DNA of 64,000 bases from Hygrophila difformis (Eukaryota > Streptophyta > Magnoliopsida > Lamiales > Acanthaceae), in NCBI GenBank assembly GCA_030278955.1, contig JAOANR010000004.1, positions 53,819,459-53,883,458 on the forward strand, given 5' to 3'. Every line of letters starts with the position of its first letter. Within the stretch, counting starts at the first letter, position 1. Shown piece after piece: positions 50,053 through 62,260 of this stretch. A program made the position numbers and the translations under genes. The notes beneath the pieces are model-generated. The model was not told where the DNA came from. It saw only the letters and a list, made by a program, of their open reading frames with translations, and did no database searches.

Positions 50053-50098
50053 TCTATTATCTATTATATCTTATAAGCGGGAGAGCTCCCAATCACCC

Positions 50099-51740
50099 AT
50101 GCTGAATTTTGTTTCTGGCCGTTGGATGAGACCTCTGATTAAATTCCTGTCCGTCCGATTCATTGCTCCATTTCTAATCATAGGTCGGGTTCCACCCGTT
50201 TTTCCAATTTCATTCCTCACCTGGCCATTTGTCTCCGAGAAGCTAAAATTTCTTCACAATCCGCTTGCTTTTCCAAACCCTCGTTCGCTTGTCCCTACGC
50301 AAGGCAGCAGCGCCGCCGCTTCGTATTTGCTTCCGGGACCGCCGCTCCATCTCTTGTTGGATCCGCCGCTTGGCCGCCTTCTCCCTGCTTTCGCTCGACG
50401 TTGATACGCTGCTTTCACTCGACGTTGCCCTAGAAAGCTGCCAACGCCGACCTGCCCTTGGTCACACACAATCGCTGGCCTCAACTTCGGCCTCACCACT
50501 AACCTTTTACAGTGCTTCCATATCCAATTTCGGAAGCTCGTGACTACCAACGCACTTCTACCCTCTCGCCACTCCCTTCCTCTCCCTTGGGCTCGAAGGG
50601 ATTTTTACAGGTACCATTGCAATTTCTTGGTTTCTAATTCCTCTTGAACCATTCTCTGTTAATCCCCTTGGGCATATTTTGCATTCGTATGACTTAATTG
50701 ATGGTATTATGAAATTTGTGGCCTCCCCTCACGAAATTGCGGGTATGTGACAGTGTCCACGGGGTCAGCGGGATGGGCGGCTCGGTGGTGGAGGAGATGC
50801 TTCGGGTTTCAAAGGAATTTGGGCGTACAATGGAATTAGGGCTTCGGGTCGCTCCCCCATTCATCTGCCAGGTCGGTGCCCCAGCTATGTTGTAAATATC
50901 CTTGTTGATTTCATTTTTCTACTGCATCCTTGTTGATTTCATTTTTTAGCTGCTATTGTCCATGCGTTGGTTTGGTTGTGAACCGTAGAAGATGCCCTAG
51001 ATCCACGCCCGCATTCACAGATTGTATTCAAAGTACCAGGTTGTATTCCGTGATGTTCGGTTCCTGGACCTCTGATTTCGTTTTATACTTTCACTATGTT
51101 GAATCGTCATGTAAAACTAAGGTAATTATGCCTGAGTTTGGTTTACTGTTGGTGCTAAATTGAATCAAACACCGGAGGCTGAATAAGGAAATTGGATCCA
51201 TGTGCCTTTTCTTATTCATTTGGTTTTCATTGTGTATGAACCACCTCCGTTTTCACCCCCTACCTTGAAAAGATTTCTCCTTTTCCCTCAACCGAATCAC
51301 TTTCGCCCCCTCCCTTTTACTTCCCTCCATGTTCACTTTCATCCCCTCCGTTTTGTGAGCCTTTGGGAAATTGGAAGGGCTTCAATTCCTGTGGTCTTGT
51401 CCTCCGCTAGGATTTTCAATTTTTCCATTTTGATTTCCTAATTCTCCATCCTTTTTGGTTTCCGATTCTCCATGTTTGCATTTGTCTACCGTAACGCATA
51501 ATCTAGGTGATATTCTTATTTTTGTTCTTATTATTATTGCCTTTCTCATTGAAGTCAGTTTTTCGTTAAATTCTCTTGGACGCCATTTTTTCTTATTTGT
51601 TTATTTGCATTGTGATGTAAAAGGTATTTTCGTGAAGTTTACGTGATCCTCTGTTGAGGATCTGTTTTCGAGGCTTTATTTTGAGAGAGGTGGGAGGGTT
51701 TGTTCAACCGCTTGTGATTTTCGAGGCTTTTAATTTTTAT
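50099..51740 (+). other. 5' part of the Helitron, origin unclear
   Basis: It is GC-richer than its surroundings and has short open frames without recognisable domains. The stretch at about 50770-50870 reads VVEEMLRVSKEFGRTMELGL in one frame and may be a captured exon whose source I cannot name. A leader-like region follows with several stop-rich stretches. Confidence 0.35.
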
Positions 51741-51760
51741 TCATGAATGAAGTTGTGCAG

Positions 51761-51925
51761 TTCCTGGGAACAGCAACATTAAATCTTGCAGAGTATGGAC
51801 TGTTGGAAGATATGATACAAGTTGATGTTCCAATGACCTTCAAGAAGATTTCTACCATCACAGTTCAGCCAGCCCTGGCCTTTAGCCTCGAGCCAGTTCA
51901 AAGGGATAGCCCCAGCTCATTACCT
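51761..51925 (+). pseudogene. Captured exon: NT-type C2 domain fragment
   Basis: After an acceptor (TTGTGCAG at 51760) the frame reads FLGTATLNLAEYGLLEDMIQ and then DVPMTFKKI. This matches the middle of the NT-C2 (EEIG1/EHBP1-type) domain of plant proteins. The neighbouring exons are missing. It may come from the same parent gene as the dilute-like fragment at 54110. Confidence 0.7.
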
Positions 51926-52377
51926 TCTTGGAAATTAATTAGGGCTTTCTTTGATTGATTAGTTGTTTTCTAATTTGTTTTATGTTCTCTTTTTCTTCTT
52001 TTGTGGTTTTGTGTCAGTGTTCTGTATGGAAATAACCTTATTTCTATTTTTATTTTCCTCAATTGGGTAGTGTATACTATTTTGCAATGAACATTTGGGG
52101 ATTTGACATTGATCTTTTGGGAGTTTATTTATTTTTTGGTTCATATTGCGGAACTGTCTACATACGTATGTTTAACTTAAATGGATGTGGTAAAACTCCA
52201 GTATAATGTTTTTGTCACTTGTTTGAACATCAAGGGCCAACATGATGAAGTAATCTATAAAGGCTATGTAAAACCTGTCCATATATTTGTGTTATGAATG
52301 TCAAATGTATTATAATTCTTTTTTCTTTTTTTCAAAAAAATTATATATATATATTTTTTAATTTATTTATATTGTAG

Positions 52378-53764
52378 GCATGGCTGCTTGCATTGGTAAT
52401 TTTACCAGCTAAATCTGATATCACAATGCGAGTGGGAGTTGTTGTCTATCTAGCATTGTTGTCCATATGGATCCAACCTACTGAGGTTTGGAAGGTAATG
52501 TTGGAATTACAAATTGTGGCGAATTATTTAGCATACCTACAATAAAGGAGAAATTAGTATCTGTGTTTCCCTTTTCCTCTCTTCTTAACACGCACAACAT
52601 ATATTGTTCAGTAGGGCAAGTGATTGTTCTCATTTTTTTGCAGGGAAATTTCCTCAATATATGATTAATGTTTTTGTAGGATCAATTGGGAAGAGTAACT
52701 TTATTGTGTGGTATCTTGTTTCTTTTGTTGGGGTTGAGTACGGATAGTGCGCCTTCCCTCTTGCGTTCAAGAAGCCTACCACCTTCATTGACTGGGTTAC
52801 CAGTTCTTCCCACAACATTTGAAGGATATAAATATGTGTTGATAAAGCTGGGGCCATTACAGCTCACAAGAAAAGCCTTATCGGCTGCTATGACTGCAGC
52901 TTGTTTAACATTCACTGTTAGTGTGCTTTAAATTTTTAGATTATTGAACGCCCTGTTCATGGGATTGATCCAACCTCTAGGAAAAAGTTGCTGATTCACA
53001 TGCCAACTGCCATCCCTATGAGCACAATAACAACTAGCACTTTATATGGATGTATTTTGTGCAAAAACTATAACCCATATTGAGGATGGTAAAAACTAAA
53101 AAGAGAGAAAAATGGATATATATATTTTTTAATTTGATTATTTTTCTATATAATGGTATTATTGGCTGTAGATCAATGCCTACTTGTGGGAAATTGGGAA
53201 TATTTATGTAAATAGGTGTAACTGTGTTTTAAACTGAATTTAGATAAAAATGGTACTTGAGTAATTATCAAAATCTAGATATCTTACAAGAGGTCTTTTT
53301 TAGGACTGTTAATGTGTGTAGTACTGCGAACCTTGTATAGCTGTGATGATTTTACTCTATTTATCATTATAGAATATTGGGCATAATATTTCTGAACGAG
53401 CTTTTGTTTCTCCGTTTGAAAGATCTTCCAAAGTGCAAGCCTTTGCTTAACAACCACGACGCCAGGGCAGCTTGCATTTGCTTTGCAGTGGTTCATTCTC
53501 CCTTTAGCAAATCTTGGTGTCCCGGTGGCCGAAGTAATTGTTACCCTCCTACTATCATTAAGATTTATTAATCTGGTGTTTGATGAGGTGAGATGATAAA
53601 TGATAAAGAACCCAATCTTGAAAATCGGATTTAAATAATGGAGTTGAATATGGTTTCCCTTAAAATTTTTTGTTCTTGTATTTGCAGGTCCGGAATGTGG
53701 CCTTGGGAATTGTATTCTGTCGTATAAAATGGGAACAGTTGACAACATTGCAGACAATCTATGG
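52378..53764 (+). pseudogene. Captured fragment of ABCI12, the CbiQ-like chloroplast ABC transporter subunit
   Basis: Four exons with good splice sites keep one frame: 52378-52494, 52680-52916, 53423-53587 and about 53688-53764. They encode AWLLALVILPAKSDITMRVG, DQLGRVTLLCGILFLLLGLS, IFQSASLCLTTTTPGQLAFA and VRNVALGIVFCRIKWEQLT. This is the transmembrane core of a CbiQ/EcfT-type subunit of plant ABCI12. The transit peptide exons and the C-terminal part (after LTTLQTI) are absent, so it cannot work alone. Intact introns show capture at the DNA level, as expected of a Helitron. The fragment looks nearly undamaged. Confidence 0.85.
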
Positions 53765-54109
53765 TATTCACTCATCTTACCCAACTACCTTATACTGTAT
53801 CCTTGATAATTATAAATTACACCGAAAGATCTTGAAGACTAATTATCACATATCACTAGAACATACACAATGCTGTAAATTCACTTTTTTCGCTTTCTAT
53901 CTTTGAGGGCTACTGGTTCATTAACCTTTAAGGCTGCTTCTGCATCAGCATCTCCATCTTTGAACGAGAAGGTATGTGAAGGTATCCACTAATTTTCCAT
54001 GTCTTGAAAGTTGGGGGATCAAGTTTAATCATTTGTCTTAGCTTATTGGAAAACATAATGTCATATGACCTATATTTTGTGATAATTTGTTGTTGAAGCA
54101 GAATGAATT

Positions 54110-56900
54110 TGCAAGTTGAGGGCAGAGCAGAAACTTACCATCATCATGTAGTGATGCATCACCAGACACTTGGAGGAATACAGTAAGTGGCCATGGTAAT
54201 CTGTCCAAGTTTTCCCAGCGAAGCATGTCACATGTTCAGCAGACTTCTGTCAGCAGCTCCTTCATTAGGTCTTCTCCATCAACCTTAAGTTTCGGAGATG
54301 TTATTGGGAACTTTAACAGCATCGTGTCAAGCTCTTCAGGCGAGAGTTATGCTAATGATGCAATTTCCAACATCCAACATCAAACTAAAAGAAACAACCA
54401 TCGAAGTGCAGGAGATAAACCTTCAAAAGATATACACCTGAAGCATCAACTCTGGATACTCACGTTCTTCAGAAGATGCAAAGTATTTGGAAGATAAAGT
54501 GTTGTTTCAGCAGTTGTCAGAAGCCGCATCACAAATGAAGGTTATGAAAAGGAGTGAAACTCTTGTTCCTGATAGAAAAGGACCATCAATCCCTCCATCC
54601 CACAGCAACAAAGCAATCTTAAAGCATGCACAGTCTTTCCAGATAAATGGTTCACTTGGAGGCTCAGGGCTTCAATCTGATCTCTACAACGTGGGAAAAC
54701 CCAGAGCCCTAGATATACCAAATGGATCGAAGAACAAAGGTAAACCTCTTGCCGAAAGTGCGAGGAAAGAACCCCAAAGTGATCTTTCCAATAGCAATGA
54801 GTGGAAAATTAGAGTTGAGATGCTGGAGGAAGAACTGAAAGAAGCAGCGGCAATAGAGGTGAGCTTGTATATAGTTGCTGAGCATTCAGGTTCTGCAAAC
54901 AAAGTTCATGCTCCAGCTCGGCGACTGGCCAGATTTTATACCAATGCTACCAGAGATGGTCCTCAATCCAAAGGGGCAAGTGCAGCACGAGCTGCAGTAT
55001 CAGGGTTGGTTCTGGTTTCAAAAGCATGTGCAAATGATGTTCCAAGGTAGGTTCCGAATTCCAAATCAAATTGGCTTGAATCTCTTTCATTCAAGAAATT
55101 CCATCATACAAATTATAAAAAATTGTCATTATTATTTTGCGGGTTGACCTTCTGGCTGTCAAATTCAATTATGTTGACGGCCATTATTACTCAGACTGCC
55201 ACAGAATTGCCACACTCCAATGGAGCAGGACATGAATTGGCCGGAAGCCAACCAACCGAGGGACAACAAAGCCAGTTAGTGGAAGTAGATGACTGGGAGG
55301 ATGTCATGACATTCATTATTGCATTGGAAAAAGTTGAATATTGGCTCTTTACACGAATCATCGAGTCTTTATGGTGGCAGGTGATTCTTAGGTTTTTGAT
55401 TGCCAGTGTCATTCTGTTTTAGTTACACAGACCTTGGAACAATTGATGAAAATTTCTTCTCGTTTATTCTCTGTAGAGTTTTACTCCACATATGCATAGG
55501 CAGCCGAGAGCTAGAAAGGGTGGTTCCAGAAAGAAAGGCTCGGGTACGAAGAAAACCAATGGAAAAAGATGTAGTTTGGGAAATCATGAGCATGAAAATA
55601 CATCCATGGAGTTGTGGAAGAAAGCATTCAAGGATGCTTGCGAAAGGCTTTGCCCACTTCGTGCTGCAGGACATGAGTGTGGCTGCTTGTCTTTGATATT
55701 TATATTGGTACACTCCCATTCCCTAACCAGCTCCTCAACTGGAGAAAAACTCACAATATAATTGATTGAATGTCATATGCTCAAGAAAGAAATATTGAAA
55801 CTGCATGCATGCATGTTTTGCTTATCACATCTTGGATTGTTGATGAGGAATCATATATGAGTATGGTTTATTTTTTCTCAGGTGATGGAGCAGTTAGTGA
55901 ACAGATTGGATGTGGCTATGTTCAATGCTATTCTACGTGAATCCGCTGAAGAAATGCCAACTAATCCTGTTTCTGATCCCATCAGTGATGCTAATGTCCT
56001 CCTGGTTCCCCCTGGAAAATCCAGCTTCACGGCTGGTGCACAGTTCAAAAATGCAGTAAGTAATAGAAAAAGAAATTTACGGTATGGTTTCGTGTTGACC
56101 ATCAATAATATCTGGACATTATGGCTAATTCAGATGTTTTTGTTCTGGTCTATAATCCGATATGCTCTTGAACTATGTAATCCGCGTAACAGTTATCCCG
56201 CCATTGAGTGTACGATAGACCGAGCACAACTCAAGATATGTCAAGCATTTTTACAGCCCATGTCTCATGACTATAGTTAGTATATTTGCTTATGTGGCTT
56301 GAAAAATAGTAGGTCACGAGATATATATTAATGGCCATAGAGTTTTAGCTTGCTTAGATGTCATATTCGAGAAATGCTTAAAAATCATAAAACAGTAAAA
56401 AAAAAAAAAAGAAAAAGCCTAAGAACTTATAACCTGTTGGTCATATTCTTGTACTGGATGTTTACAAATTTACTTGACGCAAACATAAGCTTGAAATACA
56501 CAAATCATTAATTCATTATGCTATTTTGTTCGAGGCTTTTAATTCTGTTAATGGCCTTGTAGATTGGAAGCTGGTCCCGATGGCTAACAAATCTCTTCGG
56601 CCTAGAAGACGACCCAACATTGGATACTGGTGTTATTGGGATGGCAAAGGGCCAAGATCTTACAAAGCTTTTCGCCTCCTCCACGCATTGAGTGATCACA
56701 TGATGATTCCATTTGGAATCCTTGTTGATTCTGCTACCAGAAAAGAGGCAAGCGGCTAGCGACTCAAATTTTTCTCTTTTTTTTTTTTTTTTTAAAAACC
56801 GCAACAGCAATATCTTTTTTCCACTAAACTTTAATCCTCCATTTCTCATCATTCCTTTGTTAATTCTCCAAAAGGTTTGCCCAGCATTCGTTATCATTTT
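54110..56900 (+). pseudogene. Captured, decayed copy of an NT-C2/dilute-like (gar2-related) gene
   Basis: Segments match the C-terminal half of plant proteins like Arabidopsis At2g42320/At3g01810: SEWK-type EWKIRVEMLEEELKEAAAIE, HAPARRLARFYTNATRDG, AARAAVSGLVLVSKACANDV, TFWLSNSIMLTAIITQ, IIESLWWQ, LWKKAFKDACERLCPLRAA, RLDVAMFNAILRESAEEM and WSRWLTNLFGLEDDPTLDTG. Visible damage includes a TGA at 54117, a frame change near 54430, a lost acceptor (GCGG for GCAG at 55141) before TFWLSNSI, a frame change near 56655, and truncation after VCPAF near 56893. It is a pseudogene in its current form. Confidence 0.8.
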
Positions 56901-56981
56901 CGTTAGTTTTTTGGTGGGATTTTTTGCCTTTTTTCTTCAATTATATTAAGGTGTTCAGGAGAGAGTGAATCATTACTGGAA

Positions 56982-57716
56982 ATGATGATTGCTCTTGGGA
57001 GTAATTCTGGTGGACTTCATACCAACAAGAGTTGTAATGCTTTGCTCAAAGAGCTTCAGGTTTCTGCTGTTAACTTAAGTACATGTTCTCCCTTGTTGGT
57101 TTTTTTGAGATTTTTGTTCATCAATTTATATCTTTTTTGGAGCAGAAGATTTTTCTTCTTGTTCAATTTCGAGTAGGGTTCACAAATTTTCTTTACAAAA
57201 TTATGGGATTTTGGTTAGTGCTCAGTTTAGATATGGAAGAGGGTTTATCAGTTCATTTGTTGCCTGGATTTGATGTTTTGAATTTGTTTTCTTTGGCAAA
57301 ATTTGTTACCCTTTGGTAAGGGTAAATTTTTACCAGAAGGATGGTTGATTCCGAAACTTTGGTGTCCATTGTTATCCATGTGTTGTTTGTGTTTGTACTG
57401 GGTTTTTATTTGGTCGAAGTGGTAAATGGTCAACTTGATAATTTGTTTTGTCTGAAACACTGCTACTATGTTGTGATTAATGACTAAGTTCAAGTTTTGT
57501 TTGTTTCAGCAGCAATTATGGACTGAAATTTGGGAGGCTGTAGCTGATAAAGACAAGATGCTAATGGATCTTGAGCAAGAATGCTTAGGAATCTACCGTA
57601 GAAAGGTTGAAGAGGCTGCAAATGCGAGGGCTCTTCTACACCAGTCGATAGCTGCTCGGGAAGCTGATATTGCTATGCTTATGGCGACTCTGGGAGAAGT
57701 CAATGTTAGTTTGCAG
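56982..57716 (+). pseudogene. Captured N-terminal fragment of a MAP65 gene
   Basis: Two exons (56982-57059 and 57510-57716) with proper borders read SCNALLKELQ, then QQLWTEIWEAVADKDKMLMD, LEQECLGIYRRKVEEAANAR and LLHQSIAAREADIAMLMATL. This is the start of the coiled coil of a 65-kDa microtubule-associated protein of the MAP65 family. The remaining exons (microtubule-binding domain) are absent, so any product would be a short helical fragment. The frame is open. Confidence 0.8.
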
Positions 57717-58740
57717 GTAATACAACATTTAGAAGCCATTCAAAGAGATGGGTGATTCTTAAAAAGTGCTCGTGCCCTTTTTTCTGGCTTAGGGAAGTTG
57801 ATATTGTGGACTGTTTAGATTCATCTTTATCTATCAACTTGCAAATCTACTTAGGATAACACCATCAAGCGGGAAAATAATCTGATTTGAGGCTTTATCT
57901 CTCTATACTATAAGAGAGCAGTTCCAAACTTTTACAAACGTGAACTTCATTCCCTACCGTCTCTTGGATCTCTTGAACAGTTGGTTTACCTGTGCGTATA
58001 ATTCTCTCATTTTTAAAAATTTAAATTAATTTCAAAATGGTTTTAAATAATGTGATTTAATTGGTGACTGGAGAGTTTCTCAAGAGGCACCGGCTTCTTT
58101 GGTTAGTCATTCTCCTCGACCTGTATTATTTGTGGAATTTGTTCCAGTAGTCCTCTAAATATTGTTTTTTTTAATTCCAGGGTGATGTCCCTCTCATGCT
58201 CCTAAAATCCTAAAATGCTTTTCCCTGATTCTGTATTTGCCTTGGTATTAGTCGCGTTACTTTGTTCCAAATTGATCATGTTTGATTTCTTTTTTTATGG
58301 CTTTTGCCATATTTCCCTAGCTCATTGTGCCCCTTGTACATATCAATGATGTTTAATTTGTTATAGTATGTCTTTTGGCATATTCTCTCCAACTCCTTGG
58401 GCATTACTGCTTTCTTATGTGGTGATTTATTCATTTGTATTACTGTTTTCTTACCAGTATTACATTCCCTACACATGTATAGTTCATCTGCATTAATGTT
58501 TTCATGGGTTTGAATTGATCGTAGAGATATGTTCTGTTGTTGTCTTTGACCTTAGTTAGTTCATTTTGCATGAAGGATGATACTGATAATCTCGGTGGTC
58601 ATGAAGAAAAGTACAGGAATATAAATAAGCTATATGTTCTTGGTAAATCCTCTGGAAACAAATTGTTGTAGATAGGAACTCACATACACTTACTTATAAT
58701 TATTTTTTCCTTTCTCCATCGGCAGTTGTACATCCCTTTT
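57717..58740. other. 3' part of the Helitron
   Basis: No clear exon is visible. A Helitron-like 5' end word lies near 57897. A short in-frame stretch near 58575-58617 (KDDTDNLGGHEEKYR) may be a last captured exon. Confidence 0.35.
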
Positions 58741-58743
58741 CCG

Positions 58744-58770
58744 CTGTGCATCGCACAGATTTCCCACTAG
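58744..58770 (+). terminator. Helitron 3' terminal hairpin and CTAG
   Basis: Six-bp stem CTGTGC/GCACAG with a three-base loop, 12 bases before the CTAG end at 58770. In Helitrons this structure ends rolling-circle transposition. Confidence 0.8.
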
Positions 58771-59206
58771 TATATATATATATATATTTAAATAACTGAA
58801 TAAAATATAATTAGGTGATACGAGAAATGGAAATTAACGACTCATGAAAAGGTAAAACAGAGACAATATTACATTTGTAGAATATGTTTGCCAAACCTTT
58901 CAAAACGATGGAACCCATAGCTAGGGCCCCTTTCTCCTCCAAACATATGAAATACAAAAGGCACAACTCTCCATACGTATCCACGCAAAATCCTTATGTA
59001 AGTTATATTCTATGCAATGATTAAGGTGTTTATATGACCATCAAATTTGATGCGCCACTGTTTTCTGAACAAAAATACTAAAAGTACTATATTCTCTAGA
59101 AAGGCAAGATAAACTTGGGCCTGTATTTTGCTCAAATTTGCCAGGATTGAGTCTTACCATAATAAGCCGAAGTAACCTCAATGAGGCTAGCTTGAAACTC
59201 ACTGTT
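58771..59206. other. Intergenic DNA, nothing recognised
   Basis: Starts with a (TA)n run (58771-58788), followed by AT-rich sequence. Confidence 0.45.
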
Positions 59207-59479
59207 AAATACTTCTTCCCTATTTTATCAATGTTAACGTTTGCATAGTAAACACTATTCATTGAGTAACTTTGATTCGGTTTTTTCACATAGTTACATA
59301 AAATAAAACATAGTCAAGTGAGATCTTATTAGGTTCGTCTAATCAAATCATGTAGTTTTATAATATTAAAATTTTATAATCTTTTATTTTATAAAATTTG
59401 AGATATTACTCTTTTAAAATGTGTATTGAATTGCGTGAAAACAAGTAATGTTAAAAAGTTTTAAATTCGAAGGGAGTAC
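59207..59479. mobile_element. Stowaway-type MITE
   Basis: Starts ATACTTCTTCCCTATTTTAT and ends AATTCGAAGGGAGTACA. The core is CAAGTGAGATCTTATTAGG, then TCGTCTAATCAAATCATG. Confidence 0.8.
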
Positions 59480-59884
59480 AATCAAGGGAAAATCTCACGC
59501 AATAACTGATGTGTCATGTGGGACACTCTCAATACTCATCAACCTAATTTGAGCTCAGTAGTCACTACCTTATTCCGATGAAACCCTTTAGTGAGCTCAT
59601 TTCGATTAATCTATGTCGAAATTACTCTTCTTTGTACTCGGAAAAATTAACAAGAATCGAATCCCTCTTCTTAAATCAAGGAGCTGAGAATGATGCCTCA
59701 AGAAAGTTCAAAGGACTCATGAAAATTTCAATATAACATCGGAGACCATACAAAACCAATAGATACAAAAGCTATATAAAATTGAGCATCTAGATCAATT
59801 TTCTACGTTCATCCCATCCTCCGATATTTCATGTGGATAAAGATAAACGACTAATCTCATAAATCAAGAAGCAAGCAAAAAACC

Positions 59885-60568
59885 TCATGATGGGCAGCTA
59901 GAGATAGCTCTCATGTCATCATCCAATCCCTCCTCGCCTGCCACTACACAATTTCTACCAAGCTTCTGCATTACACAAAATAAGAATTCAGTATACTAGA
60001 AATGTGCTATTGCCTTTTGGAAGATAAGGTGCTAGTAAAAGTGGGTGAACAACTTTCCCATATGATTAGACTACTTTGTTGTAGATTGGGTATTGGGCAG
60101 AGACACGATGCTTTCGAGGAAAGTGCACGATGTGTCAATATGAAGATGAGGGTCACAAACCATGTTTTGATTTTGGTTCATTGAATAATTTGATGAGTTC
60201 GTGGTGAAATTCTTGTATACCTCGTTTAATGAAGAGTCACTTTGCTTCTCAAGCTCACGCATCATATCTATAGTCATTCCAAACCACTCGTCAATCCAAC
60301 CAAAACAATTCCGATGGCTTTCGAGGAAAAGTGCTCTCTCACCCTGCAATATTAGTTTTTGTGACATTACAGTGATAAGTAGAATCAATGAGGAAGAAGG
60401 ATAATGGATTTATACGCAAGCATATAAATATCTCAGTTGATGAGTTCCCTAACTATTGAAAGCAAGATATACCGAAATTAGAGCTTGTTCAAGTCTGGTG
60501 CCGAAGCCCCAATATGGAGCATCTACCGTCACCAACTTGTATGCCGTCGAAACTGGATTACATTCAGC
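59885..60568 (-). CDS. Phosphatidylinositol transfer protein-like, last three exons (partial)
   Basis: Exons 60568-60473, 60343-60221 and 59965-59885 join in phase 0 and encode about 99 residues up to a TGA. AECNPVSTAYKLVTVDAPYW, GERALFLESHRNCFGWIDEW and FGMTIDMMRELEKQSDSSLN match the C-terminal part of class I PITPs, which move phosphatidylinositol and phosphatidylcholine between membranes. The tail is KLGRNCVVAGEEGLDDDM. Upstream exons are not found up to 62260, where a copia LTR begins, so they probably lie beyond the window and the retrotransposon sits in an intron. A truncated pseudogene is the alternative. The splice sites and frame are intact. Confidence 0.8.
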
Positions 60569-61790
60569 CTACATTAAAGGCAATATCAAATCAATGAATC
60601 TCCATGGTTAGTAATCAAAATGGTGCTGATCATTTAACAAAACGACATAAATTTAAGCCTTTTCCCTATCACTATGTAAAGTAAGCAAGCAATATAGGTT
60701 GCGTCACTATAGAAATTTTCTAGGTTCTCCCTTTTCCTATTCCCTTTCTAATATGAATAGATGATTTCTACATTCTGCCATTGTGCAGGGCATCTAAAGG
60801 TTTCGTCTACACACAAGATGATACATGATGAAAGAAAGTTTCCCTGGCCCAGGAAGTTTATTTCAAAGAAACAGCATGACTGACGAATTATTCTCAGCAG
60901 TGGTGATGGAGAGAGAGATAGGTACCCATTTTTGACAGATCATGCAAAAGAGTTTCAATACTTTAGAAAGCTCTCTCCAGAATGCTGTCTAGACAGCCCA
61001 TTTAAGACCAGTTTCTTGAAATTCTAGTTTTAGAATTCTATGATGTTCTACTTAAATTATACTCAAGTGGCATATGAGCGAGAAACAGAGTTTCTTGGCT
61101 GTTGCTTACTACTTGGTTCAATTACTAAATTCATAGGTGCCAAAGATAGGCAATTGCTGAGCCTCATAAAGTCTTACATTGTTTTCTGTGTTCTCTTGAG
61201 TATTTCCTCAGAATGGTGGTTACTAAGGAGGGAATCAGTTGTGATTTAGATGAAGCAGGGCTGAGACAATAGTAATTTAGGTTAATTAATCCGGAAAATC
61301 TGAAGATCCAATTCAAAATATTGTATAGCTTCAGGAATTTCTAATTTCTCTCGAGAGTTGTAGGCTTAATTAATATTCCTTTTGTTGTCTCTCAATTTGA
61401 TTTTAGTATTTGATTTTCTTATATAGACTGCAAGTGAAAGTCCTATTCTTTTTAGGTTTAGTAATATAGCTGATGCATGCAGTGGTGGATCCAGAAACTT
61501 TTATTTGGTAGGTCAAATATCGTGAAGAGAGTGAGCAGCAAACATTAGGATTAGGAAAAAATGTACAGTATTCAACTAAAATTTTGTTACACTTTTTAAA
61601 CTTATAAAAATCGGTATACTTAGAAAATTCATAGATCACGTAGAGTTTCTTGATTTTGTATGTTATACAGAATCTGTAGAGTTCATTAAGATTGATGGAG
61701 TCTAAGGATGTTGAATACATAAATTTTTTTAAGACATTTTAAAATTTGTATTAAATACCTCAAAATTTTTTAAAGACTTGGGGCTTTATT
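60569..61790. other. Putative intron of the PITP-like gene, no exon recognised
   Basis: Open frames here are short and carry no known motif. The stretch 61560-61785 contains words such as TCATAGATC and AAATTTGTATTAAATAC that resemble the 6165 MITE family (TTGAATAC ATAAATTTTTTTAAGAC), possibly a decayed relative. Confidence 0.4.
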
Positions 61791-61919
61791 TTTTTGGGTA
61801 AACATTGACACTCGGCAAAGTTTGTGCAAGGCAAAGCCACAAAAACTACAAAGAGACATAAAAGGGAGTGATAGAGGTCGGGTGGGAATCAAACACACTA
61901 GGCCAAGTCCACATCCCCT
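61791..61919 (-). mobile_element. SINE family 1, copy 4 (internally deleted)
   Basis: A T-run and GGGTAAACATTGACACTCGG correspond to the 3' end of the 1495 copy (GGTAAACGGTGACACTC). GGTCGGGTGGGAATCAAAC marks the B-box region. The middle of the tRNA-like head is deleted. A 7-bp target duplication, CTTTATT, lies at 61784-61790 and 61920-61926. Confidence 0.75.
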
Positions 61920-61926
61920 CTTTATT

Positions 61927-62260
61927 GAATGATCTTGGAGTTATGAAACCCTAAAAATTCACATACATTTATAATAAAAACAACAAACATACTATTAAAC
62001 TTCTACTTAAATTATTCAACACTTATCCTAAAATTACCACCTAATTCCTAATTATATCAAAATATTAGTACTAATAGTATTTTATTTTTTATTTTTTTTG
62101 GTGGGTCAATTGACCCACCTTGACCATTAATAAATCCGCCAATGGATGCATGGCATTGGAGTGAAAGGAATCACATGCACTTTTACCGAACTCCAAATAT
62201 AATAAATCATAATTTGTTAAGACAGAAACAATATACTCTTTGAATATCATATACAACTAG
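61927..62260. other. Intergenic or intronic DNA, nothing recognised
   Basis: AT-rich. The five bases before the LTR are ACTAG, the expected position of its target duplication. Confidence 0.5.

Larger units (their letters stand above)
50053..58770 (+). mobile_element. Probable non-autonomous Helitron with captured gene fragments
   Basis: The 3' end has a hairpin, CTGTGC-ATC-GCACAG (58744-58758), then ATTTCCCACTAG, and the next base is T. This is the classical plant Helitron terminus. The 5' end is probably one of three ATC sites (50053, 50060 or 50069) before TTATAAGCGGGAGAGCTCCC. Between the ends lie same-strand, intron-containing fragments of an NT-C2/dilute-like gene, ABCI12 and MAP65. No Rep/helicase is present. 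A second 5'-end-like word, TCTCTCTATACTATAAGAGA (about 57897), could start a shorter nested Helitron sharing the same 3' end. Confidence 0.7.

Noticed and set aside
50254..50550. 98-codon arginine-rich frame
   Set aside because: Low-complexity reading of the GC-rich 5' part of the Helitron, with equally long frames on both strands.
60071..60220. Extension of the PITP exon through an in-frame reading to 60071
   Set aside because: A good donor (AACGAG|GTATAC) at 60220 joins in phase to the terminal exon at 59965, which fits the PITP-like tail better.
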